From the NCBI GenBank assembly GCA_016795485.1, contig JAEUHM010000025.1, positions 186,001-250,000 on the forward strand: a stretch of 64,000 bases of DNA. Direction: 5' to 3'. The notes under the pieces are model-generated. The model saw only the letters and a program-made list of their open reading frames with translations. It searched no databases and was not told the DNA's origin. This document shows positions 45,975-54,422 of the stretch, in pieces (the stretch's first letter is position 1; the number at the start of each line of letters is the position of its first letter). The position numbers and the translations under genes are program-made. The stretch comes from Verrucomicrobiaceae bacterium. GTDB lineage: Bacteria; Verrucomicrobiota; Verrucomicrobiia; Verrucomicrobiales; Verrucomicrobiaceae.

Positions 45975-47397
45975 AACCCAATGGGGCTTGTGTCCCAGAG
46001 AGGCTGATAAAGTTGCCAATATTTGGCAGGATCAAAGGCAAGTCAGAGCGCGGGACACCAAGCCAAAGGGCTAGTTCCGCGAAAAATGAATCACAGCTGG
46101 TGGTGGGTATCAGACGCCCGCTACCCGTATCGAGCGGATTGACTTCAGCCCCTGACTGGGGATTAAGCGCGAGGCTCGGATACTGACCGTAGATGCGTTT
46201 CCCCTGCACACTCCCGCCGACCACGATCTGGTTTCCGCCCCACGCATGATCGCTTCCTTGCCCATTGCTAGTGAGGGTGCGGCCAAAGTCCGAGGCGGTA
46301 AACAGAGTCACCTGATTCTCCATGCCCATTGCTTGTAGCGCCTGATAAAACGACCCGATTGCCGCACTTACCTGCGGAAGCATCGTGGATTGGTAGGTCA
46401 AGACTCCGCTGTGGTGGTCCCAACCTCCCCAGTTCACAAAAAACGTCTGCCTAACTGCACCAAGAGATGCGTGTGCATGACCCTGGATGGCTTTGGCGAT
46501 CATTTGCAATCTACTGCCAACATAAGTGGACGGAAAGGTCACCCCTCCCGGCAACGCGCCAGCAGAGGCCGTCGTAAACGCGTTGTAGGCATCGAGAGCA
46601 CCCTTTTTGCGAGTGTTGAACGTCTGCATGAGAACGTTCGAATACTGCTGTGCCAGTTGGCTATCCACCCCCTGACTCAGTGCCTGGGCGATGGTATCAT
46701 TTGCTTGCCAAGCGAAACGGTAGTTACTCAGCGCAACAGCCCCGGATGTTGTGATCGCATACTCGGCCACATCGTCTCCCGTCTGCCAGATGTTACTGCC
46801 ATCCAGCGAGATATTCATCGGCACTTTCTGATTGGCATTTAGTCCTTGAAGCAAATCCGCAGTGCGACCTGCCCAACCAATGCCCGACCTTTGATGCGGA
46901 AGGCTCGTCTGCCACTGCTCAATCTGATCCGAGTGTGAATAGAGCCCCAGTGGTAATCTTTTGGTGAGGGTATTGACTTGGGTTCGATTTTGCACCGGCT
47001 CGATGAGCGTCCCGACATTAGAAACGAATGCGACATTACCAGCCTCAAAGAGCGAAGCAATCTGGGGCATCCCAGAGTGAACGGCAAAGTCTGAGAGACC
47101 CACCGGATGGATATCAATCAAACTTCCCGGACTGAGGGCTAGATTGGAACGAGTCGTCTGATACTCGGAATAGGCAGATGCCTCCCTAGGTACAAGCATG
47201 TTGAAACTGTCGTTGCCGCCAGATAGAAAGACGCAGACAAGCGCTCGATACTCGCCCGAGGCAGGTGCGGTCACAGCTGACACTTTTTCTGCAAACGAAA
47301 GATTCAGCAGAGTATTCAGAACGGGTATAGAACTGACCGCCGCACAACTTGTCTGGCCAAGTAAAGCTCTGCGTGAAGTAGGATGAAAGGCAATCAT
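45964..47397 (-). CDS. DUF1501 family exported protein (3)
   Basis: This 477-residue member belongs to the shorter DUF1501 branch paired with DUF1800: it begins MIAFHPTSRRALLGQTSCAAVS, a Tat-like signal, then YRALVCVFLSGGNDSFNMLVPR, HSGMPQIASLFEAGNVAFVSNVG, FFVNWGGWDHHSGVL, VTLFTASDFGRTLTSNGQGSDHAWGGNQIVVGG and KRIYGQYP. The ATG at 47397 is preferred over an in-frame start at 47445. The DUF1800 gene ends 13 bp upstream. Confidence 0.9.
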   Translation of the reverse strand: MIAFHPTSRRALLGQTSCAAVSSIPVLNTLLNLSFAEKVSAVTAPASGEYRALVCVFLSGGNDSFNMLVPREASAYSEYQTTRSNLALSPGSLIDIHPVGLSDFAVHSGMPQIASLFEAGNVAFVSNVGTLIEPVQNRTQVNTLTKRLPLGLYSHSDQIEQWQTSLPHQRSGIGWAGRTADLLQGLNANQKVPMNISLDGSNIWQTGDDVAEYAITTSGAVALSNYRFAWQANDTIAQALSQGVDSQLAQQYSNVLMQTFNTRKKGALDAYNAFTTASAGALPGGVTFPSTYVGSRLQMIAKAIQGHAHASLGAVRQTFFVNWGGWDHHSGVLTYQSTMLPQVSAAIGSFYQALQAMGMENQVTLFTASDFGRTLTSNGQGSDHAWGGNQIVVGGSVQGKRIYGQYPSLALNPQSGAEVNPLDTGSGRLIPTTSCDSFFAELALWLGVPRSDLPLILPNIGNFISLSGTQAPLGFMA

Positions 47398-47410
47398 GGC
47401 GATGAAGTTA

Positions 47411-50005
47411 CTAGCGCAACACGTTGAACTCGGCGGAGGTGACAATCAGAGTAATGAGCAACCGCAAACGCTCACGATGCCACCGCCAAGAGGTGTTAGG
47501 CGGTCTTACGCGATCAATCGACTCGCGAATGGTCTGAAAAAGCCGCGGCGACATCGTTCCGCCGAGCAAACAGAGGTCCAATCGCCTAATGAGTGCATCG
47601 CTATCCATAAGAAGTGAACTAGATGGCGAATCTTCACTCATATTTGCTGCGGGGACGACCATGCTGAGTTCCGGATCGAGGTTCAGCCGCACCACATAAG
47701 CCGGTGTGCCGTTTCCCCACCGATGCAGGCTGTTGTCGCCTATGGCTGAATAGAAGTAGTTGGCACCAGTGATGGCTGAACTTGCATTTACGATCTGAAA
47801 CTCTGGCGCTACGAGTCCCAACTGCGTCACAACCCCAGGTGGGCTGTGACTAGGCAGGAAAAAGTTGAATACGCTGGGTGAGTTCTGCGGGTCTTGAAGG
47901 TGATCCAGAACAAATTGGTCCAAAGGATAATGCCCAGAAGTCGATGCTGCATTGAAAGCACGGGCAAGGTTAACCACTCGAAGAAATGGCTCTCGCAACT
48001 TCCCGAAGGTTGGTGATTCCATGAATGCGGGATCACGTGCCTCAGGATCTAGCAGGATCTGTTTGATCACGGCTTTCATGTCACCACGCACCCCGATGCC
48101 ATTGTCATTAAACTTGGACGCCACCCGCCCAATGTAGTCGTGACTTGGATTCGACGTCACGAATCGCTGAATGAGCAGTCGCCCGATGAAAGGGCCTACG
48201 TTCGCGTGATTGAAAAGATTGGTCACTGCCTCATTGATGTCGAGAGTGCCAGCAGTGCCAGTGTTTCCAGAACTAGGTGTCCTGGCGGGGAGTTGCAGAC
48301 CTCCTAGAAGCGTCTTGGGATCACAGTCGTGATACGCATCCCAAATCTTCATCGGTTGCTGGCGGTCGCCATTGATCAAATTGTTGGGATTAAAGCCAGG
48401 GCTATCTGCCCAAGTAAGTCCAGTGAATACACGCGCCAGTTCCGTGATGTCGGCATTACTGTAAGTCGGAATGAACTGACCTGCGGCAGGATGCCCAACA
48501 CTATAGGTCTTTCTTCGCCCATCATTCTCAAGCTCCCACAGGCCGATGCTGAAAAGCTGCATGATCTCGCGGGCAAAGTTTTCATCAGGATGAATGTTGA
48601 GCGCAGGATTGGCCTTTTGATTTCCCAAATGGCTCAAGTAAACGCCCATAACCGGATGCATGGCCACTTCCTTGAGGATGTCGAGGTAGTTGCCAAACGC
48701 ATGCCTCTCAAAGATGTCGTAGTAGTTGGCCATTCCGGCCTGATCCACTGCGAGCGTCTCAGGCCGATCGCTTGTGACGAGAATCTCACTCAGCGCGAAT
48801 GCCACACGTTGCCGTAGCGGGTCTGGCAACTGCGTATCCACTGCATCTGGTCTGAGTTTTGCTACTCCCATCGCCCGCGCCCACCAAGAGTGCTGCTTGT
48901 AGTTGCCAAACAATTGCAGGGCATTGGCGTATTGAGTTGCCCAGTCGACATAAGGCTGAATGTAGCCAACAGGCCTAGTGAACTGTTCGTCAATCCACTC
49001 CTCCAGCCCCATTGACATTATCTCCTCGACGTTTTCGGGAATGGCATCTGCGTCCACCCCATCTTGATCCGGTCCGAAGGCGGCCTGAATCAGGAATCGC
49101 GCTGCTTCTTTGGCAGACGGCAAGGGCGAGGAGTCGCTTAATCTAAGCGTTGTGCCAGCTAACGCGCCCACGGTGTAGCCAGTGCCAGCGCTTATGCTCA
49201 CATTGACCAACTCATCGCCCTCGGCAGACACATCGGCTACAGGCGAGATCTGCACCCACGTTTCGCGCGCACCCAGCGGAAGGACGATTTGTGAACTGAT
49301 GGCGTTGTCCGTGTAATCGACACCTCGTGAAGCAGAGCCGCTAAACGATAGATTGATCGTGAGCGGCAGCATTCCGCCTGTTCTTCGGATCGCAACAATG
49401 CCTTTATCTGGCCAATCTTCTCTCATATCGCCATCTACCAACCCAATCGTGACGGTACTCGCCGCGTAGAGATTGCTTTGCACACGGGTCAGATCATTGG
49501 CGCTGTCATTGCGATCTGTGCGAATCAAGGACGGATCAAAGCCCAAGGCGTATTCTTCCCAATCATTCAAACCGTCCAGATCAGAATCGACGTCAGATGC
49601 CTGGATTTTGAAAAAGTAGCGAGTTAAGCCCGTGGTGCTGACTACTTCATCTTGCAGCCCTCCTACACCGGGCACTGAGCGCAGAGGCACAAAGCCAGAG
49701 AGCGTTTCGCTACCCAGAATAGCGTAGCTTTTGCCCAGTTGGCTGAGCCAGCTTAAACTGACCGTCCCGGTGCCGCCCCCAGTCATCGACACCGCGGGCC
49801 TGGAGTCCGGATTAAGTGGGTTTGTTCCAGCTACGGCCTCTGTAAAGTTGGACCAGCCGTCTGAATCATTGTCAGCTGAGGAAGGAAGTCCTTGGGCCGA
49901 ATAGAAGATTTCCCAGATGTCGCTCTGCTGATTGCTGTTAGCATCCAACGCAGATGCTGCAGTGGCGGACACCAAGAAGACGACTGTCGAGAGTTTCTTC
50001 ACCAT
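47411..50005 (-). CDS. DUF1800 exported protein with Calx-beta-like and calcium-repeat-like domains
   Basis: The 864-residue protein has a signal peptide (MVKKLSTVVFLVSATAASA), then short Asp-rich repeats (DNDSDGWSNFTEAVAGTNP and SDLDGLNDWEEYALG) like calcium-binding type 3/dockerin repeats, then a Calx-beta-like domain (GIVAIRRTGGMLPLTINLSFSGSA and VDYT). From about residue 290 the DUF1800 region follows: AARFLIQAAFGPDQ, LRQRVAFALSEILVTS, HPVMGVYLSHLGNQKANP, PDENFAREIMQLFSIGLWEL, NADITELARVFTGLTW. ATG 50005 is chosen; an in-frame TTG is nearby. DUF1800-DUF1501 pairs are common in this phylum. Confidence 0.9.
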   Translation of the reverse strand: MVKKLSTVVFLVSATAASALDANSNQQSDIWEIFYSAQGLPSSADNDSDGWSNFTEAVAGTNPLNPDSRPAVSMTGGGTGTVSLSWLSQLGKSYAILGSETLSGFVPLRSVPGVGGLQDEVVSTTGLTRYFFKIQASDVDSDLDGLNDWEEYALGFDPSLIRTDRNDSANDLTRVQSNLYAASTVTIGLVDGDMREDWPDKGIVAIRRTGGMLPLTINLSFSGSASRGVDYTDNAISSQIVLPLGARETWVQISPVADVSAEGDELVNVSISAGTGYTVGALAGTTLRLSDSSPLPSAKEAARFLIQAAFGPDQDGVDADAIPENVEEIMSMGLEEWIDEQFTRPVGYIQPYVDWATQYANALQLFGNYKQHSWWARAMGVAKLRPDAVDTQLPDPLRQRVAFALSEILVTSDRPETLAVDQAGMANYYDIFERHAFGNYLDILKEVAMHPVMGVYLSHLGNQKANPALNIHPDENFAREIMQLFSIGLWELENDGRRKTYSVGHPAAGQFIPTYSNADITELARVFTGLTWADSPGFNPNNLINGDRQQPMKIWDAYHDCDPKTLLGGLQLPARTPSSGNTGTAGTLDINEAVTNLFNHANVGPFIGRLLIQRFVTSNPSHDYIGRVASKFNDNGIGVRGDMKAVIKQILLDPEARDPAFMESPTFGKLREPFLRVVNLARAFNAASTSGHYPLDQFVLDHLQDPQNSPSVFNFFLPSHSPPGVVTQLGLVAPEFQIVNASSAITGANYFYSAIGDNSLHRWGNGTPAYVVRLNLDPELSMVVPAANMSEDSPSSSLLMDSDALIRRLDLCLLGGTMSPRLFQTIRESIDRVRPPNTSWRWHRERLRLLITLIVTSAEFNVLR

Positions 50006-50050
50006 GGTCTTCAACTATGCCCTAACCATGTCCTTGTGACCAGAAAGATG

Positions 50051-50674
50051 TTATCTTCCTTCATTCTCAGCAGCAGGACTCTCATAGAGCCGATGTTCAT
50101 CCCCTACCTCAATCGGAAGACCGAGATGTGCAGCAATTTCCTGTGCGCTGCTGTCGGCCTCCTGACGCAATGATTCATCCCACGCACCAAGCTCGATGGA
50201 AGGATCACGGTCCGCATCGTGAGCCAGCAGCCTGATCTGATGACACAACGCTGCCTTGGTCCCAGATCGCTTGGGACTCGGCGAGGAGTCGACTCGTTCC
50301 AGTGCCACCCGAAGGGACCGATAGGGCTCCAGAGAAGTCGTGTGCTCCTTTTGACCGATTAGCCAAGACGCGCCCTCAATGATCACATGCCCTCCTTTCG
50401 GTAAAATGATCCACCTCCTGGCAAACACAATCCACCAACCAAGAGGAACGAGCATGGTCGCAAAGAGCAACAAGAAAACTGAACCCACCAACGCCTCTGG
50501 CAAGCCATAGAAACCATCTTGCTGCCATCTTGGGATCACGGAGTTAACAGATCCGTAAAGCATCACTAGACCCAAGGCCAATATTGGCAGCCCAATTACC
50601 AGACGAATGACAGAGAGACCATGCTGGCTTAGCCGCAAGGACCCGTCATCGGTTCGCTGGAGGTGCAGGCGCAT
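50051..50674 (-). CDS. Hypothetical membrane protein
   Basis: The 207-residue protein has two hydrophobic segments (about residues 22-44 VIRLVIGLPILALGLVMLYGS and 62-85 LVGSVFLLLFATMLVPLGWWI) and a charged cytoplasmic or periplasmic tail with Asp/Glu residues. No family was recognised. It overlaps by 29 bp the preceding 81-residue gene, suggesting a pair. Confidence 0.6.
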   Translation of the reverse strand: MRLHLQRTDDGSLRLSQHGLSVIRLVIGLPILALGLVMLYGSVNSVIPRWQQDGFYGLPEALVGSVFLLLFATMLVPLGWWIVFARRWIILPKGGHVIIEGASWLIGQKEHTTSLEPYRSLRVALERVDSSPSPKRSGTKAALCHQIRLLAHDADRDPSIELGAWDESLRQEADSSAQEIAAHLGLPIEVGDEHRLYESPAAENEGR

Positions 50675-50891
50675 CGAGCGATTGGGTCTGAGGGAGATTC
50701 AGTGCGGCCTCCCGCATTGAAGTATGAAGCTCACGTGCCTCGTCCAGAGTTAGCTTTGAGCCGTGAGCCCTGAGAATCTCAGAACTCATGACCAGCACTG
50801 CCAGCGACTCCCGGAGTGCCACAGGATCACACTGCTCGGAAACGGAGGCGAGTGTGTCCTTGGTGGGTGGGAGTTGCTGGGTGTTGTTCAT
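50646..50891 (-). CDS. Small hypothetical protein
   Basis: The protein is 81 residues, acidic in its N-terminal half with a helical middle segment (LRESLAVLVMSSEILRAHGSKLTLDEARELHTSMREAAL split by Gly). No recognisable domain. The start is an ATG at 50891; the 3' end overlaps the membrane-protein gene. Confidence 0.55.
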   Translation of the reverse strand: MNNTQQLPPTKDTLASVSEQCDPVALRESLAVLVMSSEILRAHGSKLTLDEARELHTSMREAALNLPQTQSLDAPAPPANR

Positions 50892-50910
50892 GATCGACTA
50901 AAGGGCTAAA

Positions 50911-51543
50911 TCACTGACCGGCGGGCTTGTATCCAGCGGGCACTGCAAAGATATCGTCTCCAAGTTTCTTTTCTTCAAGGCTGACCAACTTGGTCACAAA
51001 CTTGAGACCAGACTGCTCAAACTCGCTCTTGATCATCATCCCATCGATCTTGGAGCTCTCGGGACCCGCTTTGTCGGACATCTTTTCCATCGTCTTGAGT
51101 TCGTTCTTCAACTTGTCGTAGCCAGGGTATTTCGGATCGACCCACATCTTAACGACCATTCCCTTCAGTTCACTGGTGTAGATATCACAGTTGTGTCCGT
51201 CGATGGTTTCCTTTTGATCAAGTTTGGTGATCTTTGGCATCATGGACTCACCAGTTCCTGGAATGTCCTTCGGCATTGAGGCCTTGAGAGCTTTCGAATC
51301 GACCGTCATGACCATCTTTTGCTCATGCATGAGTGTGGTCATCATGCCCGTGGTCGTGTCCATAATCATGGAGGCACTCGTGTCGTTGTCAGTGCGAACT
51401 TTGTCTCCTTTAATATACATCACGGTCTTCATTGGGGTCGTTGCGGCTCCAACAAAGGTGTCTTGTGTCAGAACGATGTCCGCACGTGAGAAAAGGGTGA
51501 GAGCTTGAAGGGTGCCTATGATAATGGCGAGTTTGGTTTTCAT
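50911..51543 (-). CDS. Exported DUF4412-like protein
   Basis: The 210-residue protein has a signal peptide (MKTKLAIIIGTLQALTLFSRA). The mature part shows the outer-membrane-lipoprotein-like beta-sheet pattern of DUF4412: KTVMYIKGDKVRTDN, ASMIMDTTTGMMTTLMHEQK, HNCDIYTSELKGMVVKMWVDPKYPGY and LEEKKLGDDIFAVPAGYKP. Function unknown; related folds bind lipids. ATG 51543 is chosen for the signal peptide. Confidence 0.75.
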   Translation of the reverse strand: MKTKLAIIIGTLQALTLFSRADIVLTQDTFVGAATTPMKTVMYIKGDKVRTDNDTSASMIMDTTTGMMTTLMHEQKMVMTVDSKALKASMPKDIPGTGESMMPKITKLDQKETIDGHNCDIYTSELKGMVVKMWVDPKYPGYDKLKNELKTMEKMSDKAGPESSKIDGMMIKSEFEQSGLKFVTKLVSLEEKKLGDDIFAVPAGYKPAGQ

Positions 51544-51679
51544 TTGATGAGTGGAGTGAAACTGTCTTTTGACGAAGGGATGATGCTGCACTCCAGCCAG
51601 GAGCGAAATAGGACCATTGGAGTAGGGCCAAAGTCGGATACGGAGACGCAAACTGCGGCCAATCTCCAGGCTAACAGTT

Positions 51680-52846
51680 TCAAGAGCCTTCCATCGACTT
51701 GCGGAAATCCCCAGGCGTCATTCCATGCCTCGACTTAAACGCAGCATGCAGGTAGTGGCTGTGCGTGAAGCCGCACTGGGCAGCAATCGCTTCAACTGTA
51801 AGGTCTGTTTCCAGCAGCAACCGCTCCACCAAGCGGAACTGCATCCGCTGAATCTCTTCTTTGGGCGTCCTGCCTAGAGATGCCTTCATCCTGCGCTCCA
51901 AGGAACTTCGGGAGATATGCAGTTCATCACAAATGCTAGCAACGTTGATTCCCTGAGCCACACGCTCACGAATCAATCTCGCGGCCTTCTGCACGAGCTT
52001 GTCATGAATAACCAGGTCGTCCGAAGACGCCCGCACCATGATACCCTTTGGCGGAATCAACCACTCACGGCGCTTCGTTGCGCGCTGATGCATGAGACCA
52101 TCCAGCACCTCTGCCGCCAAATATCCCACTTGTAGGCCATCCAGTTTCAGACTGGTGAGTGGCGGGTTCGCGAGCGCGCAAAGCGTCTCTTCATTCTCGG
52201 TCCCAACCACCGCCACTTCCTCTGGAACGGCCAGTCCCGCACGCTGACACGCGTCCAGCACTCGCACGCCGAGTTGATCATTTGCAGCAAACACACCAAC
52301 GGGTTTGGGAAGAGACTCCAGCCACTTGATGAGTCGATCCTGACTGCGCTCCCAGTCGCTCACCGTTTCGGCTTCGGATTCTGGAAGCACGGTGCACTCG
52401 CAACCAGCCTCGCGGATGACGCTGACGAAGTTTTGCACCCTCTGCTCGAAAAACCGTTCTGTGTCGAGGCTGTAGGCGGCAAAGTTGCGATAACCTCGCT
52501 TCAGAAAGTGGTCTGCCACGCTCTTGCCCACCAGGCTGTTGTCCATTCCAACGAATGGAAGCTCCGGGCAAAGATAACTGGAGCGCACTTCGACTGCGGG
52601 AATGCCACATTTCTTGACTGCCGCCGCCATCTCCGAAGTGAATGTCCGGCAAATGATTCCATCGCCATCCCAATCAGCAAGCCACGGAGGTGGGGATGAA
52701 TCCAGCGCCCGTAGCTCAATAAAAATGGACCACGGGCCATGCTCTGCCACATACCGGCGAACCCCCGCGAGCATGTCTCGCGTGTAACTGCGAGTAGTCT
52801 CGATAAGGAGCGCTACCCTGGGAATGCTGGAGCTTGTTCTGGCCAT
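51680..52846 (-). CDS. XylR-type AraC-family transcriptional regulator
   Basis: The 388-residue regulator has an N-terminal LacI/periplasmic-sugar-binding-like domain (PRVALLIETTRSYTRDMLAGVRR, FVGMDNSLVGKSVADHF, GVFAANDQLGVRVLDACQRAGL, VPEEVAVVGTENEETLCALA, PPLTSLKLDGLQVGYLAAEVL) and a C-terminal AraC HTH (INVASICDELHISRSSLERRM, TVEAIAAQCGFTHSHYLHAAFK). This is the architecture of the xylose regulator XylR. The gene is divergent from the cassette starting at 52922, with 75 bp between, and likely controls it in response to a sugar. Confidence 0.88.
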   Translation of the reverse strand: MARTSSSIPRVALLIETTRSYTRDMLAGVRRYVAEHGPWSIFIELRALDSSPPPWLADWDGDGIICRTFTSEMAAAVKKCGIPAVEVRSSYLCPELPFVGMDNSLVGKSVADHFLKRGYRNFAAYSLDTERFFEQRVQNFVSVIREAGCECTVLPESEAETVSDWERSQDRLIKWLESLPKPVGVFAANDQLGVRVLDACQRAGLAVPEEVAVVGTENEETLCALANPPLTSLKLDGLQVGYLAAEVLDGLMHQRATKRREWLIPPKGIMVRASSDDLVIHDKLVQKAARLIRERVAQGINVASICDELHISRSSLERRMKASLGRTPKEEIQRMQFRLVERLLLETDLTVEAIAAQCGFTHSHYLHAAFKSRHGMTPGDFRKSMEGS

Positions 52847-52921
52847 TTGACGCAAAACCTGAGTCGGCTGCTTTAGAAATGCAGAAACAAGCACCTGTCA
52901 CGCGCCTTTATTGTCCGCCTC

Positions 52922-53497
52922 ATGTCGAAGCCAAAAGTTCTGATCGTTGTTGGAGATGCCACCGAAACTGTGGACACGCTTTACCCCTACTACCGCCTGA
53001 TCGAGGGCGGCTACCAGCCTGTCGTCACGGCTCCAGAGAAGCGGCGCTATCAAATGGTGCTGCACGAAGTAAAACCCGGCTGGACGATCACCAAAGAATG
53101 GGAGGGCTACAGCATTGAGTGCGATGTTCCATTCAAAGACGTGAAGCCTGAGGAATATGCAGGCATCTTTTACAGCGGTGGTCGTGCTCCCGAATACATC
53201 CGCGAAGACGAAGACCTTCTCCGCATCGCCCGCTGGTTTTGGGAGAACAAGAAGCCATGCGCCAGCGTGTGCCACGGCGTGGAGATCCCAGCAAGAGCAG
53301 GCATCGTGAAAGGATTGCGCATGGCCACTGTGGCGAAGTGCAAGTTTGATCTCGAGGTCTGCGGCGGCATCTACGTCAATGAACCATGCGTCATTGATCA
53401 GCACATGTTCAGCGGACGCACTTATCACGACAGTGGTCACTTTGTGGGACCATGGATCAAGGCAATGGATGTATCTCTCGGACGCACGTCGGTATGA
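52922..53497 (+). CDS. DJ-1/PfpI-family protein
   Basis: The 191-residue cytoplasmic protein has the class I glutamine amidotransferase-like fold: MSKPKVLIVVGDATETVDT, YAGIFYSGGRAPEYIR and ACASVCHG with the probable nucleophile Cys117 followed by His118. DJ-1/PfpI proteins include deglycases, chaperones and proteases. The stop overlaps the epimerase start by ATGA. The presence of a sugar-type regulator and oxidation genes suggests a role in sugar or glycation chemistry, which is inference. Confidence 0.85.
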   Translation: MSKPKVLIVVGDATETVDTLYPYYRLIEGGYQPVVTAPEKRRYQMVLHEVKPGWTITKEWEGYSIECDVPFKDVKPEEYAGIFYSGGRAPEYIREDEDLLRIARWFWENKKPCASVCHGVEIPARAGIVKGLRMATVAKCKFDLEVCGGIYVNEPCVIDQHMFSGRTYHDSGHFVGPWIKAMDVSLGRTSV

Positions 53498-54411
53498 ATC
53501 GCCGCCTCTTTCTGCAATCTGCAACCGCAGCGGCACTGACGCCTAGCATCGTTCGTGCTGCTAACGCCATCCCAAGCATTGGCTTCAGTTTGTATGGGAT
53601 GAAGGACATTCCACTCGATACCGCACTAAAGACCTGTGCAGAAATCGGCTACACCCACGTGGAACTGACGCTGAACTCAGGCTACGTCACAGAGCCCTCC
53701 AAGTTCAATAAACAAGCCCGCAATGCTCTTGCGGAGCAATTGAAGTCTCTCAAACTCAGCGTGCCTTGCCTAATGATCAGTGCCAGCCTGACAAACAGCG
53801 ATGACGCACACAAAAGTGCACTCAAACTCATCGCTGATGCTGCGGAACTCGGCAGAGACGTCTCACCCGATGCTCCACCCGTGATGGAAACGGTCCTCGG
53901 TGGAAAACCTGCTACGTGGGAGGAACAGAAAGCCGGGATGCTGGAAAAACTCAGGGACTGGGCTGCCACAGCAGAAAAGGTAAGTGCTACGATCACCATC
54001 AAGGCCCATGTGGGGAGTGCGGTGAACTCCCCGGAGCGTCTTCTGTGGCTTCTCGATCAAGTGAAGTCTCCTGCCATCCAAGCAGCCTACGACTTCAGCC
54101 ACTTTGAGGTCCAAGGCATGGACATGGAGGCGACCATGAAGGCGCTTTTGCCGCGCACTAAGTTCATCCATGTAAAAGACACTCAAGGTGAGGCTCCTGC
54201 GGGAAAGAAGCCCAACTTCCAGTTCTTGCTTCCCGGTCAAGGACGCACAGATTACATCAAGTATTTCAAGCTACTCAAAGCCCACAACTACACTGGCCCG
54301 GTGTGTGTGGAAGTCAGTGGACAAGTCTTCAACAAGCCAGGCTATGACCCCATTGCGGCAGCCCGCTCAAGTTTCGCCGCGCTATCCAAAGCGCTCCAAG
54401 CTGCATCTTGA
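53494..54411 (+). CDS. Exported sugar phosphate isomerase/epimerase-like TIM-barrel protein
   Basis: The 305-residue protein begins MNRRLFLQSATAAALTPSIVRAAN, a Tat-like signal peptide, and continues with an AP-endonuclease-2 TIM barrel: GFSLYGMKDIPLDTALKTCAEIGYTHVELTLN, KAHVGSAVNSPERLLWLLDQV, QAAYDFSHFEVQGMD, RTKFIHVKDTQGE and YTGPVCVEVSGQVF. It probably isomerises or epimerises a sugar acid outside the cytoplasm; the name reflects the fold. The start is set by the ATGA overlap with the upstream gene. Confidence 0.82.
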   Translation: MNRRLFLQSATAAALTPSIVRAANAIPSIGFSLYGMKDIPLDTALKTCAEIGYTHVELTLNSGYVTEPSKFNKQARNALAEQLKSLKLSVPCLMISASLTNSDDAHKSALKLIADAAELGRDVSPDAPPVMETVLGGKPATWEEQKAGMLEKLRDWAATAEKVSATITIKAHVGSAVNSPERLLWLLDQVKSPAIQAAYDFSHFEVQGMDMEATMKALLPRTKFIHVKDTQGEAPAGKKPNFQFLLPGQGRTDYIKYFKLLKAHNYTGPVCVEVSGQVFNKPGYDPIAAARSSFAALSKALQAAS

Positions 54412-54422
54412 TTCCTCTGAGT

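Noticed and set aside
51580-51680. Possible promoter or operator between the DUF4412-like gene and the XylR-like gene
   Set aside because: I found no dyad or -35/-10 pair strong enough to report.
52847-52921. TTGACG at 52847-52852 as a -35 box for the PfpI cassette
   Set aside because: No acceptable -10 box lies 16-18 bp away.
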